14,466 nt of DNA from an uncultured Brachyspira sp. (GCF_949287625.1 NZ_CASEGO010000075.1:1-14466), one strand, 5' to 3'; positions 7,317 through 14,285 are shown, counted from the first letter of the stretch. The notes: generated by a model from the sequence alone, not told the origin. Made by a program: numbers and translations.

Positions 7317-7774
7317 GATATTTATTAGATACAAACATTTTTCAGCCTATATTAAATTATTATTATAATGATGTATTTATTAATTTTTGGAATAAATTTG
7401 ATGAAATGGTTAAAAATAATAATATAATATCTGTTAGAGAAGTATATAAGGAATTATCCAATAGCCCTAAAAAAGAATTTCTTAAAAACTATAAAAATAT
7501 TTTTCTAGAACCTAATAATAATGAAATAGGAATGATTAAAGAAATGCTAAAAAATCCTAATTTTATAAATGAAAAATCAAGAAATAAAATAAGTAGCGGT
7601 AAACCTTATGCTGATTTATATATAATAGCAAAAGCAAAATTTGAAAATTGTACTGTTGTAACAGACGAAGTTTTTACTGCGAATGCTCCTAAAATACCAA
7701 CCATATGTAAATACTATAATATAGACTGTATCAATATGCATAGTTTTATACGTTCTATCAATATAAAACTATAA
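7313..7774 (+). CDS. DUF4411-family PIN-like protein (putative toxin RNase)
   Basis: A 153-residue protein opening with YLLDTNIF (3-10), the start of PIN-type nuclease domains. Acidic residues expected for the metal site are D6, E43, D101 (GKPYADLYIIAKA) and D118 (VVTDE). The end, KIPTICKYYNIDCINMHSFIR, matches the DUF4411 family. PIN toxins such as VapC cleave RNA; DUF4411 proteins are usually encoded right after an XRE/ImmA-like gene, as here. The start overlaps the upstream stop (ATGA), so it depends on coupling for translation. This is the reverse of the usual antitoxin-small/toxin-small layout: the partner is a large regulator-peptidase. No clear terminator follows, only a weak 5-pair hairpin at 7779-7793. 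Toxicity is inferred from the family. Confidence 0.82.
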   Translation: MRYLLDTNIFQPILNYYYNDVFINFWNKFDEMVKNNNIISVREVYKELSNSPKKEFLKNYKNIFLEPNNNEIGMIKEMLKNPNFINEKSRNKISSGKPYADLYIIAKAKFENCTVVTDEVFTANAPKIPTICKYYNIDCINMHSFIRSINIKL

Positions 7775-7828
7775 TAAAAATACGAAAAGTATTACTCTGC
7801 TTATATATTTCAATTTATTAAAAAAAAT

Positions 7829-8072
7829 ATTATCAATCCATTTACCTACATATGTAAACAAGGGCTAACAGAACGAGACACAAACTTAATAATTTTTTCA
7901 AAAAAGAAGTATAACTCAATACCAGAAATAAAGAGTTATACCTCAATATTGTAAATGCTTTTTATTTCTCGCCGTAGGCGGGCTTTGCCTGTGCCACAAA
8001 AGAAATGTTTTTTTGGTTCTTTTTTGACACCAAAAAAGAACAGGAAAAAAAGTTTGCTTTCTTTACAAAGAA
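7829..8072. repeat. Long direct repeat, copy B
   Basis: Same orientation and order as 1942-2195: ATTATCAA (7829-7836), AAACAAGGGCTAACAG (7856-7871), the GTATAACTC/GAGTTATAC pair (7909-7917/7933-7941), a GTTCTTTTTTG-ACAC-CAAAAAAGAAC hairpin (8016-8041) and TTCTTTACAAAGAA (8059-8072). Differences from copy A keep arms paired: the 12-pair stem with loop GGCAAG in A is an 11-pair stem with loop ACAC in B. In B the second hairpin loop is replaced by a GC-rich segment (about 7970-7998, GGCGGGCTTTGCCTGTGCC). The repeat fills the gap between the PIN gene and the ileS terminator; no gene is visible in it. Confidence 0.85.
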
Positions 8073-8082
8073 GTTATAATAA

Positions 8083-8115
8083 AAAAGGACAGCCGTTATA
8101 CACAGCCGCCCTTTT
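8083..8115 (-). terminator. ileS terminator
   Basis: On the minus strand AAAAGGGCGGCTGT and ACGGCTGTCCTTTT pair over 14 positions (several G-U), with a 5-base loop and a following U-run. It begins about 25 bases after the ileS stop. Confidence 0.75.
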
Positions 8116-8139
8116 AATATTTAAAAATTATATTATTTT

Positions 8140-10911
8140 TTATTTAACTGCCTCAGCACATCTAGTACATAACTCTTTATGCTCGCTGTCTTCGCCTACA
8201 CTCTCATAATGTCCCCAGCAGCGAACGCATTTTTCATGGCTTGCTTTCTCTGTCTTAACAAATGAAACGCCGCCCTCTATGAATGTATCGTCCTTGCTGT
8301 CAGAAAGTGTTACTTTACTTACGATGAATATCTCGTTTAAATATTTTTCATATTTAGTAAGCAAGTCTTTAGTTGCTGCTTCTTTAGTGCATATTGTTAT
8401 ATAAGCCTCTAAAGATTTACCTATTGTGCTATTATCTCTAGCTCTTTCAAGTGATAATAATACATCATCGCGTACTTTAAGAATTGAAGCCCATTCTTTT
8501 TCTAACTCTAAATCAATTAAATTATCATCAGCTTTAGGATATAACTCTAAATGTACAGAAGAAGCATTTTCTCCTTTGTAATATCCCCAAACCTCATCAG
8601 TTGTGAAAGGAAGTACAGGAGCTATTAATTTTACTAATACATCTAATATCTCAACAAGTACAGTCTGAGCACTTCTTCTTGAAAGCGAATCTTTTCTATC
8701 ACAGTATAATCTATCTTTTATAATGTCAAAGTAAGTAGCAGAAAGCTCAACAACACAGTAATTTATAAGTCTTTGATAGAATAAATGAAACTCATAACCC
8801 TCGCAGGCTTTATCAGCAACTTTTATAAAGCTATGAAGTCTTGATAATGCATATCTGTCTACAGGAAGTAAATCTTTAACTTCAATTTTATCTTTAGTGA
8901 AATCAAAATCAGAAATATTTCCTAACAAATATCTAAAAGTATTTCTTATTTTTCTGTAATTGTCAGCAATAGCCTTCATCATGTTATCACCAACACGTGC
9001 ATTGTGAGTGAAGTCCTCGCTTATACACCAAAGTCTTAATATATCAGCACCGTATTTGTCAATAACTTCTAAAGGTGAAACAACATTGCCTGCACTCTTA
9101 TGCATAGCTCTGCCTTGCTCGTCTAAAGTCCAACCATGAGTTACAAGCTCTTTGTATGGAGGTATTCCTCTTATAGCCATAGAAGGCCAAATTGCAGCTT
9201 GGAACCAACCTCTGTATTGATCGCCTCCCTCTAAATATATATCAACAGGGAAAACTCCGTCTAAATCTTTATTAGTTTTCTGTGCCGCAAAAGATGATAC
9301 ACCAGAATCGAACCAAACGTCCAAAATATCCTCTTCTTTACCAAAGTCAGAAGAACCGCATTCGCATTTAGTGCCTTCAGGAAGTAAATCTTTAGCCTCT
9401 AATTCAAACCAAACATCCATTCCTTTAGTTTTTACTATTTCAGCAAAATGTCTTGTAGACTCAGCAGTTAATAAAGTTTTTCCGCACTTCTTACAATAGA
9501 ATGCAGGTATAGGAACTCCCCAAGAACGCTGTCTTGATAAACACCAGTCAGGACGATTTTCAAGCATTTTCTGCATTCTATCATGTCCCCAAGTTGGATA
9601 CCATTTAATATTATCTAAAGATTTAACGGTTCTTTCATCTATATTGTCATGCTTCATATCCATAAACCACTGAGAAGTAGCTCTGAATATCAAAGGATTT
9701 TTACATCTCCAGCAAATAGGATAACTATGTGTAACTTTCTCTTTATAGAATAATGAGCCGTTATTTTCAAGTATTTCAATTACTTTAGGGTTAGCATCTC
9801 TTACTTTCATGCCCTGCATTTCTGGAAACTCGCTAGTATATCTTCCAGCTTTATCTACAGGACAATATATATCAAGTCCGTAATTAACTCCTGTCTGATA
9901 GTCTTCCATACCATGACCTGGAGCAGTGTGAACAACACCTGTACCAGCAGTAGCCTCAACATAGTCAGCAAATACAACAGCAGACTTTCTATCCTTTATA
10001 AATGGGTGAGCTATTTCAAGTTTTTCAATCTCTTCTATAGATACTGGAATCATATCTCTGCCTTCTGCTTTCATGTCTTTTTTGCCAAGAACAGTATCAA
10101 CTAGGCTTTTAGTCATTATTGCATATCTTCCGTCTATTTCAACAGCTGCATAATCTAAATCTCTATTGAAAGCACAAGCCATATTTGAAGGAAGTGTCCA
10201 AGGAGTAGTAGTCCATATCATAACATCAACATTGCCGTTTAGTTTATCATTGATTTTATTTAATACTGGAAATCTTACATAAACACTTGTAGAAGTATGA
10301 TTATCGTCATATTCTATTTCGGCAGCAGCCAAGGCAGTTTCACAGTCCATACACCAGTGAATAGTTCTAAGTCCTTTATATATATATCCTTTCTCTACAA
10401 GTTTAGCAAATACTTCAACTATTTCAGATTCATATTCAGGCGACATAGTAAGGTAAGGATTTTCCCAATCACCCATAACGCCAAGTCTTTTAAACTCTTT
10501 TCTTTGAATATCAATATATTTCTGAGCATAAGCACGGCATTTTTTTCTCATTATAAATTTAGAAGTTTCTTTATATTTATCTCCCAAACTTTCCTGCACC
10601 TTTAATTCTATAGGCATACCATGACAGTCCCAGCCAGGAACATAAGGCGAATCAAAACCTTTAACAGATTTATACCTTACAATAATATCTTTAATAATTT
10701 TATTCAATGATGTTCCAATATGAATGTCTCCATTCGCATAAGGCGGTCCATCATGTAAAATACATTTAGGAGCACCTTTTCTTAATTCTCTAAGCTGTTG
10801 GTAAAGTTTTTCTTCGTCCCATTTTTTTATTATTTTGGGCTCTTTTTCCTTCAAACCTGCTTTCATAGGAAAAGCGGTTTTAGGTAAATTGATAGTAGAA
10901 CTATAATCCAT
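8140..10911 (-). CDS. ileS: Isoleucyl-tRNA synthetase
   Basis: A 923-residue class I enzyme that charges tRNA-Ile with isoleucine in the cytosol. The ATP-binding HIGH motif reads HIGT (64-67, within PPYANGDIHIGT). The editing domain shows WTTTPWTLPSN (233-243) and GTGVVHTAPGHGMEDY (323-338). EGGDQYRGWF (561-570) precedes the second signature loop, which reads AMHKSAGN (602-609) rather than KMSKS. The C-terminal zinc site is C895-x2-C898 and C915-x2-C918. Length and the C-terminal zinc site are those of the bacterial-type enzyme. I start at the ATG at 10911 (MDYSSTINLPKT, GGAG 10 bases upstream); the frame also opens at a TTG at 10953 without family similarity. Base composition is richer in G+C than the flanking genes, as expected of a core gene. 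Its terminator follows at 8115-8083. Confidence 0.98.
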   Translation of the reverse strand: MDYSSTINLPKTAFPMKAGLKEKEPKIIKKWDEEKLYQQLRELRKGAPKCILHDGPPYANGDIHIGTSLNKIIKDIIVRYKSVKGFDSPYVPGWDCHGMPIELKVQESLGDKYKETSKFIMRKKCRAYAQKYIDIQRKEFKRLGVMGDWENPYLTMSPEYESEIVEVFAKLVEKGYIYKGLRTIHWCMDCETALAAAEIEYDDNHTSTSVYVRFPVLNKINDKLNGNVDVMIWTTTPWTLPSNMACAFNRDLDYAAVEIDGRYAIMTKSLVDTVLGKKDMKAEGRDMIPVSIEEIEKLEIAHPFIKDRKSAVVFADYVEATAGTGVVHTAPGHGMEDYQTGVNYGLDIYCPVDKAGRYTSEFPEMQGMKVRDANPKVIEILENNGSLFYKEKVTHSYPICWRCKNPLIFRATSQWFMDMKHDNIDERTVKSLDNIKWYPTWGHDRMQKMLENRPDWCLSRQRSWGVPIPAFYCKKCGKTLLTAESTRHFAEIVKTKGMDVWFELEAKDLLPEGTKCECGSSDFGKEEDILDVWFDSGVSSFAAQKTNKDLDGVFPVDIYLEGGDQYRGWFQAAIWPSMAIRGIPPYKELVTHGWTLDEQGRAMHKSAGNVVSPLEVIDKYGADILRLWCISEDFTHNARVGDNMMKAIADNYRKIRNTFRYLLGNISDFDFTKDKIEVKDLLPVDRYALSRLHSFIKVADKACEGYEFHLFYQRLINYCVVELSATYFDIIKDRLYCDRKDSLSRRSAQTVLVEILDVLVKLIAPVLPFTTDEVWGYYKGENASSVHLELYPKADDNLIDLELEKEWASILKVRDDVLLSLERARDNSTIGKSLEAYITICTKEAATKDLLTKYEKYLNEIFIVSKVTLSDSKDDTFIEGGVSFVKTEKASHEKCVRCWGHYESVGEDSEHKELCTRCAEAVK

Positions 10912-10954
10912 CTTATTTTTGCTCCATTTTTTTAATTTTATAAAGATATTCAAT

Positions 10955-10981
10955 TTTATACTATAAGAGAGAATTTTACAA
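10955..10981 (-). promoter_or_regulatory. Possible ileS promoter
   Basis: On the minus strand TTGTAA (10981-10976) and TATAAA (10960-10955) lie 15 bases apart, giving a leader of about 37 bases. The spacing is short, so this is weak. No T-box-like leader is visible: there is too little space and no tRNA-binding T-box sequence. Confidence 0.35.
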
Positions 10982-11012
10982 GTTTTTATTTAGCCTTAAT
11001 TTAATATATATG

Positions 11013-11061
11013 TTGACAAAAATGCTAATGAATATATATTAATAAAAAGAATATAATGAGG
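11013..11061 (+). promoter_or_regulatory. Promoter and strong ribosome-binding site ahead of the frameshifted small ORF and methyltransferase
   Basis: A consensus TTGACA (11013-11018) is followed after 16 bases by TATATT (11035-11040). GAGG (11058-11061) stands 5 bases before the ATG at 11067. Together they form a complete initiation region, yet the frame that starts there stops after 11 codons. Confidence 0.6.
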
Positions 11062-11066
11062 AATAA

Positions 11067-11245
11067 ATGTTTAACAAATTAATTAAAGAAATAGATCAAT
11101 AAAAGAAAAATTATATTTAGAAAATGAAATAAATATAATAAAAAGTTATACTAGAGAACAAGCGATATCAGAATTAATAAAATCTCAAAAATTAGAAGAT
11201 AGAATTAAGCATATAGATGATTTTATAAAAAAGGTTCAATTATGA
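11067..11245 (+). pseudogene. Frameshifted small ORF directly upstream of the methyltransferase
   Basis: The ATG at 11067 has an excellent ribosome-binding site and encodes MFNKLIKEIDQ before TAA at 11100-11102. From about 11096 another frame is open and runs as charged, helix-rich sequence (KEKLYLENEINIIKSYTRE, then KLEDRIKHIDDFIKKVQL) to TGA at 11243-11245, overlapping the methyltransferase ATG by the classical ATGA. One base gained near 11099 would join them into a protein of about 59 residues. The downstream frame has no ATG of its own. This looks like a one-base deletion in a small gene once coupled to the methyltransferase. A canonical -1 slippery heptamer is not visible, so programmed frameshifting is less likely. 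Product unknown. Confidence 0.6.
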
Positions 11246-12174
11246 ATATTATAGATAAAATAATATGCGGTGATTCAATAAATATAATTAAAACTATCGA
11301 TAGTGAAACTATACATGCTATTATATCAGATATACCTTATGGAATATCTTATGAGGACTGGGATGTATTACATAATAATTCTAACTCAGCTTTAGGAGGA
11401 TCTTCAAATGCCCAGTTAGAAATGGGTACTTTATTTAAAAGGAGAGGAAAGCCTTTAAATGGATGGAGTGAAGCTGATAAAAAAATACCTTTAGAATATC
11501 AGGAGTGGTGTTCTTCTTGGGCTTCAGATTGGCTTAGAGTTTTGAAACCAGGAGCAAGCTGTTTCATTTTTGCAGGAAGAAGATATGCACATAGATGTAT
11601 AGTAGCACTTGAGGATGCAGGTTTTACATTTAAAGATATGCTTGCTTGGGAAAAAAATTCTGCTGCTGCCAAAGCTCAAAGATTATCTGCTATATATGAA
11701 AGAAGAAATGATATAGAAAATTATGAAAAATGGAAAGGCTGGAGAGTTGCTAATTTAAGACCAATATTTGAACCTATATTGTGGTTTCAAAAACCATATA
11801 AAATAGGATCTACAATAGCAGATAATGTAATAAATAATGATGTTGGTGCTTGGAATGAAGAGGCAATAAAAAAGTATTGTATAAATCATAAAAACAATAA
11901 TTTTTTTGATAATATAATAAAAGTAGATATAACCAAATATGATTCTGGTATGCATGTTAATCAAAAACCTGTAAAATTAATGGAATTATTAATATCATTA
12001 GTAACAAAAGAAAATGCTGTTATTTTAGATCCTTTTGTCGGTTCTGGAACTACTTGTGTAGCTGCTAAAAATACAAATAGGCACTATATAGGTATAGATA
12101 TTGACAGCAATAATACAAATATAGCGAATAAACGATTATTAGATGAATGCTGTCAATTAAAATTAAATTTATAA
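11242..12174 (+). CDS. Orphan site-specific DNA methyltransferase, beta class, probably N6-adenine
   Basis: A 310-residue methyltransferase with the beta-class order: catalytic motif IV near the N-terminus (SDIPYG, D30-I-P-Y33), a target-recognition region in the middle, then NQKPVKLMELL (240-250) and the AdoMet motif DPFVGSGTT (263-271) near the C-terminus. The catalytic motif is DIPY instead of DPPY; an Asp in first place favours N6-adenine over N4-cytosine. LFKRRGKPLNGWSEADK (64-80) and WCSSWASDWLRVLKPG (89-104) are features of a subgroup of stand-alone type II-like methylases. No restriction gene or vsr is adjacent, so it is an orphan here. AAGG lies 7 bases before the ATG, which overlaps the stop frame of the broken small ORF. 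It may regulate expression or be a prophage or island remnant; its target sequence cannot be read from sequence. Confidence 0.9.
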   Translation: MNIIDKIICGDSINIIKTIDSETIHAIISDIPYGISYEDWDVLHNNSNSALGGSSNAQLEMGTLFKRRGKPLNGWSEADKKIPLEYQEWCSSWASDWLRVLKPGASCFIFAGRRYAHRCIVALEDAGFTFKDMLAWEKNSAAAKAQRLSAIYERRNDIENYEKWKGWRVANLRPIFEPILWFQKPYKIGSTIADNVINNDVGAWNEEAIKKYCINHKNNNFFDNIIKVDITKYDSGMHVNQKPVKLMELLISLVTKENAVILDPFVGSGTTCVAAKNTNRHYIGIDIDSNNTNIANKRLLDECCQLKLNL

Positions 12175-12209
12175 ATTAATAATATGAATACTATTAATTA
12201 TTTATTAAT

Positions 12210-12239
12210 AACATCTTTTATAAGCTAATAAAAGATGTT
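12210..12239. terminator. Hairpin downstream of the methyltransferase
   Basis: AACATCTTTTAT (12210-12221) and ATAAAAGATGTT (12228-12239) pair perfectly over 12 bases with a 6-base loop, 36 bases after the methyltransferase stop. No T-tract follows, so it may stabilise the 3' end rather than terminate. Confidence 0.45.
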
Positions 12240-12405
12240 GTATATGTTGTAAATATAAAATAAATTTTTTGTTTCATATAATATAATCAATCGTATCCCT
12301 ATGATTTTTTGTCTCAGATACTTTATCTCTTCATTCATCTGCATTGGCATTTAATAATAGTAAATAAATACCCAAAACTTAAAAATTTTTCAGTATATAT
12401 TTTGC
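12240..12405. other. Intergenic, no confident gene
   Basis: A patch at about 12290-12350 is less AT-rich than its surroundings. A minus-strand open frame of 41 codons (12350 to 12225, beginning MPMQMNEEIKYLRQKIIGIR) crosses it but has no ribosome-binding site and ends inside the hairpin at 12210-12239. It could be a decayed gene fragment or part of an interspersed repeat. Confidence 0.4.
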
Positions 12406-12547
12406 AAACGCTTCAAAGCCTTATTATTGGAGGAAGATATTATTTCTAAAACAGTATGAAACAATACTAATATTCAAAACGCTTTGAAACCTTGTATTTG
12501 AGGGTGAAGTATTTATATAAATTAGTATGAAACAGTATTAAATCTTC
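12406..12547. repeat. Two imperfect tandem units with a 71-base period
   Basis: Both units begin AAACGCTT (12406 and 12477), carry a CCTT...TTG-GAGG-like segment about 15 bases in, and contain AGTATGAAACA(A/G)TA near their ends. In the first unit AGTAT-GAAACA-ATACT is a 5-base inverted repeat. About two thirds of positions agree by eye. Confidence 0.55.
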
Positions 12548-12578
12548 TATACTTGATAAACTTTTATACGCGAGGATA

Positions 12579-12619
12579 TAGCATAAAATTGTAAAAAAAA
12601 ATCAATTTTATACTTGCTA
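12579..12619. other. Hairpin in the long gene-free stretch
   Basis: ATAAAATTG (12583-12591) and CAATTTTAT (12603-12611) pair perfectly around an A-rich 11-base loop; TAGC (12579-12582) and GCTA (12616-12619) extend the stem past a 4-base bulge. Beyond it, 12620-12740 is almost pure A+T with no feature I can support. Confidence 0.4.
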
Positions 12620-12740
12620 TTTGTTTAAAATAATATATAGTGTAATAAATTTAAATATAAATTTAATTTAGTATTATAAATTTAATAATACATTTAAAAA
12701 TTTTTAAATTAAAATAGAAATAAATGTCTTTAATGATATT

Positions 12741-12766
12741 TATAATAAAAAACTAATTAAAAGGAG
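12741..12766 (+). promoter_or_regulatory. -10 box and ribosome-binding site of the lipoprotein gene
   Basis: TATAAT at 12741-12746 stands before AAGGAG, which lies 8 bases upstream of the ATG at 12775. No convincing -35 is visible in the A+T-only sequence before it. Confidence 0.4.
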
Positions 12767-12774
12767 ATTTTACC

Positions 12775-13221
12775 ATGAGTAAAAAAATTTCAACAATCTT
12801 TCTAACCCTATTTTTAGTAGGAGTGTTATCAGTAAGCTGTTCCAATGAGGATAAAACAGGAGCAGGAGATACTACAAAAGGCATAGAACAGTATAATGGT
12901 TATACTTATGTATCAAAAGATAGTTTTGATGCTTCAAGTGTAATGCCGGGTTTAACAACAGCATATTTATTGGTATCTATAAAAGACGGTCAAGTAGCAA
13001 CTTTACCTAATGATAATAATACAACAGCTCCAGATTTTACAGGAACTTATTTTACTGTAACAGGTTCTGGTACTGATTATAGTTTTTCTAATCCTGATTT
13101 TGAAGGAACACCAGATTCTATTGTTGGTACTTTAAAATTTTCTGATAATTCTGTAACAGTTAAATTTACAAAAAATACAGTAATGCCTAGTATTACAGAA
13201 ATAGTTTGCAATAAAAAATAA
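12775..13221 (+). CDS. Small spirochaete-type lipoprotein, unknown function
   Basis: A 148-residue protein with a lipoprotein signal: KK at residues 3-4, a hydrophobic core (IFLTLFLVGVLSV) and a cysteine at 22 preceded by LSVS. Leu sits at -4, a permissive lipobox seen in spirochaetes. The mature part is rich in Ser, Thr, Gly and Asp (TGTYFTVTGSGTDYSFSN) with alternating hydrophobic residues, consistent with a small beta-rich surface domain. I recognise no enzyme motif. It should be anchored by its lipid to the inner or outer membrane. AAGGAG precedes the ATG and its own terminator follows, so it is probably a single-gene unit. Brachyspira encode many such small lipoproteins, and this one may be exposed to the host. 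Confidence 0.85.
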   Translation: MSKKISTIFLTLFLVGVLSVSCSNEDKTGAGDTTKGIEQYNGYTYVSKDSFDASSVMPGLTTAYLLVSIKDGQVATLPNDNNTTAPDFTGTYFTVTGSGTDYSFSNPDFEGTPDSIVGTLKFSDNSVTVKFTKNTVMPSITEIVCNKK

Positions 13222-13242
13222 TAATCAATCATATTTTTAGCT

Positions 13243-13283
13243 AAAGGCTTTGCTTGTATTTTCAGGTGAAGCCTTTTATTTTG
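13243..13283 (+). terminator. Terminator of the lipoprotein gene
   Basis: AAAGGCTT (13243-13250) and AAGCCTTT (13269-13276) form an 8-pair stem with an 18-base loop, followed by TTATTTT. It lies about 20 bases after the stop codon. Confidence 0.65.
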
Positions 13284-13334
13284 CATAATATAAAAAACTT
13301 AAAAATTATGACAGTTTTTGTCGCAAACATATTA

Positions 13335-13366
13335 TATAATTAATAGATAACAAAATTAAAAGGAGG
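13335..13366 (+). promoter_or_regulatory. -10 box and strong ribosome-binding site of the zinc-motif gene
   Basis: TATAAT at 13335-13340 is followed by AAAAGGAGG 6 bases before the ATG at 13373, one of the strongest translation-initiation sites in the window. A good -35 at normal spacing is not evident. Confidence 0.45.
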
Positions 13367-13372
13367 CTTTTT

Positions 13373-13627
13373 ATGGCTCAAAATTTTTACTGTGAATATT
13401 GCGGTGCTAAATACACATCAATAGCATCATTAACTAGCGGTTATTGTCTTAAGCACCCGAACGGTCCTAACAAGGGTAAGCATAAACTTTATGAAGGCGG
13501 TGAGAAGTCAGAATATTTTTGCAAGTACTGCGGGGCTAAAAATAAATCTTTACAGTCATTAGTAAATGGTTATTGTCTCAAACATCCTAATGGCCCTAAT
13601 AAGGGTAAGCATGCACCGGCATTGTAA
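13373..13627 (+). CDS. Tandem CxxC...CxxH zinc-motif small protein
   Basis: An 84-residue protein made of two copies of a unit of about 40 residues. Each copy has a C-x2-C pair (C7/C10 and C50/C53), then C-x2-H (C25/H28 and C68/H71) and ends GPNKGKH. The spacing suggests one zinc ion per unit. The block GYCLKHPNGPNKGKH is identical in both units. Similar two-unit proteins of unknown role occur in gut bacteria; nucleic-acid or protein binding is plausible but unproven. The charged linker KLYEGGEKSEY joins the units. Its DNA is richer in G+C than its neighbours, and with the strong ribosome-binding site this hints at high expression or recent transfer. It is a single gene, ending before the hairpin at 13721. 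Confidence 0.85.
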   Translation: MAQNFYCEYCGAKYTSIASLTSGYCLKHPNGPNKGKHKLYEGGEKSEYFCKYCGAKNKSLQSLVNGYCLKHPNGPNKGKHAPAL

Positions 13628-13674
13628 AATAAAATTCCATATTATTTATCATATAAATAAAAATATGAATATGC

Positions 13675-13702
13675 TTGATTTTATGAATTAATAATTTATA
13701 AT
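13675..13702 (+). promoter_or_regulatory. Promoter of the secreted-protein gene
   Basis: TTGATT (13675-13680) and TATAAT (13697-13702) are 16 bases apart. Transcription would start near 13709, upstream of the hairpin at 13721-13760, so that hairpin would sit in the 5' leader. Confidence 0.5.
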
Positions 13703-13720
13703 AAGCTATTATCAAATAAA

Positions 13721-13767
13721 TTTGAGTTTCTGGTTATTTAATTATAATTAGAAGCTCAAAATTTTTT
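13721..13767 (+). terminator. Terminator-like hairpin between promoter and ribosome-binding site (possible attenuator)
   Basis: TTTGAGTTTCT (13721-13731) and AGAAGCTCAAA (13750-13760) form an 11-pair stem with one U-G pair, followed at once by ATTTTTT. It could end the zinc-motif transcript, but it also lies downstream of the apparent promoter of the next gene and only 10 bases before its AGGG site. Confidence 0.6.
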
Positions 13768-13781
13768 ATAAGGGCTTAATT

Positions 13782-14285
13782 ATGAATAAAAAAATATTAT
13801 CATTTTCTTTTGTATTATTTTTAATATCTATTTTTTCTACTTATCAAATTTCTTATGCTCAGACAAAAACTTCTATTAGAGTTCCTGAATATGGTACTGG
13901 TATCAATAAAAGTTGGGACGATAGATTTTGTGTTGGATTTGTAAATGTTACTAAGAATGGAAGTTCTTTAGGAGAAACTCAGATGAAAGTTTTGGGTTCA
14001 AGAAACACTTACAGAGATAAGGGTACTTTATCAATAATATTATATTTAGAAGATTTATACATTGAAAGTGAAATACCAGCAAAGCATATAGTTGAAATTA
14101 AATCTTCTGATTTTTCAATACATTCAATATTAACTGCTGAAAATTTTGATAAACCTATAATATTTAAAACATCTACTTTTAGATATGAAAGAGCCTCTCT
14201 TTATATAAATGCAACTATTACTATAGATAAAGATGTTTATACTGTAAAAGGTACATTAAGACATGATCCTAATGCTAAAGATTAA
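13782..14285 (+). CDS. Secreted or periplasmic protein, unknown function
   Basis: A 167-residue protein with a classical signal peptide: NKK, a hydrophobic core (ILSFSFVLFLISIFSTYQI) and a likely cleavage after SYA at residue 26. The mature protein is about 140 residues, with alternating hydrophobic and polar residues typical of a beta-rich fold (GTLSIILYLEDLYIE, SLYINATITIDKDVYTVKG). There is a single cysteine and no lipobox, so it should be soluble in the periplasm or exported. I do not recognise the family. AAGGG stands 7 bases before the ATG. The 5' leader probably contains the hairpin at 13721-13760, which may reduce or regulate its expression. No clear terminator is visible in the 135 bases after it. 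Confidence 0.8.
   Translation: MNKKILSFSFVLFLISIFSTYQISYAQTKTSIRVPEYGTGINKSWDDRFCVGFVNVTKNGSSLGETQMKVLGSRNTYRDKGTLSIILYLEDLYIESEIPAKHIVEIKSSDFSIHSILTAENFDKPIIFKTSTFRYERASLYINATITIDKDVYTVKGTLRHDPNAKD

Noticed and set aside
1942..8072. CRISPR array or insertion-sequence ends in the repeat regions
   Set aside because: Only two long copies 5.9 kb apart, no regularly spaced short repeats, and no transposase gene between or beside them.
7955..8209. Plus-strand open frame of 84 codons
   Set aside because: It crosses the repeat, the ileS terminator and the antisense end of ileS.
11091..11103. Programmed -1 frameshift site
   Set aside because: No X-XXY-YYZ slippery heptamer in the zero frame before the stop; a one-base deletion is simpler.
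12225..12350. Minus-strand 41-codon frame beginning MPMQMNEEIKYLRQ
   Set aside because: No ribosome-binding site and its end lies inside a hairpin; kept only as a possible decayed fragment.
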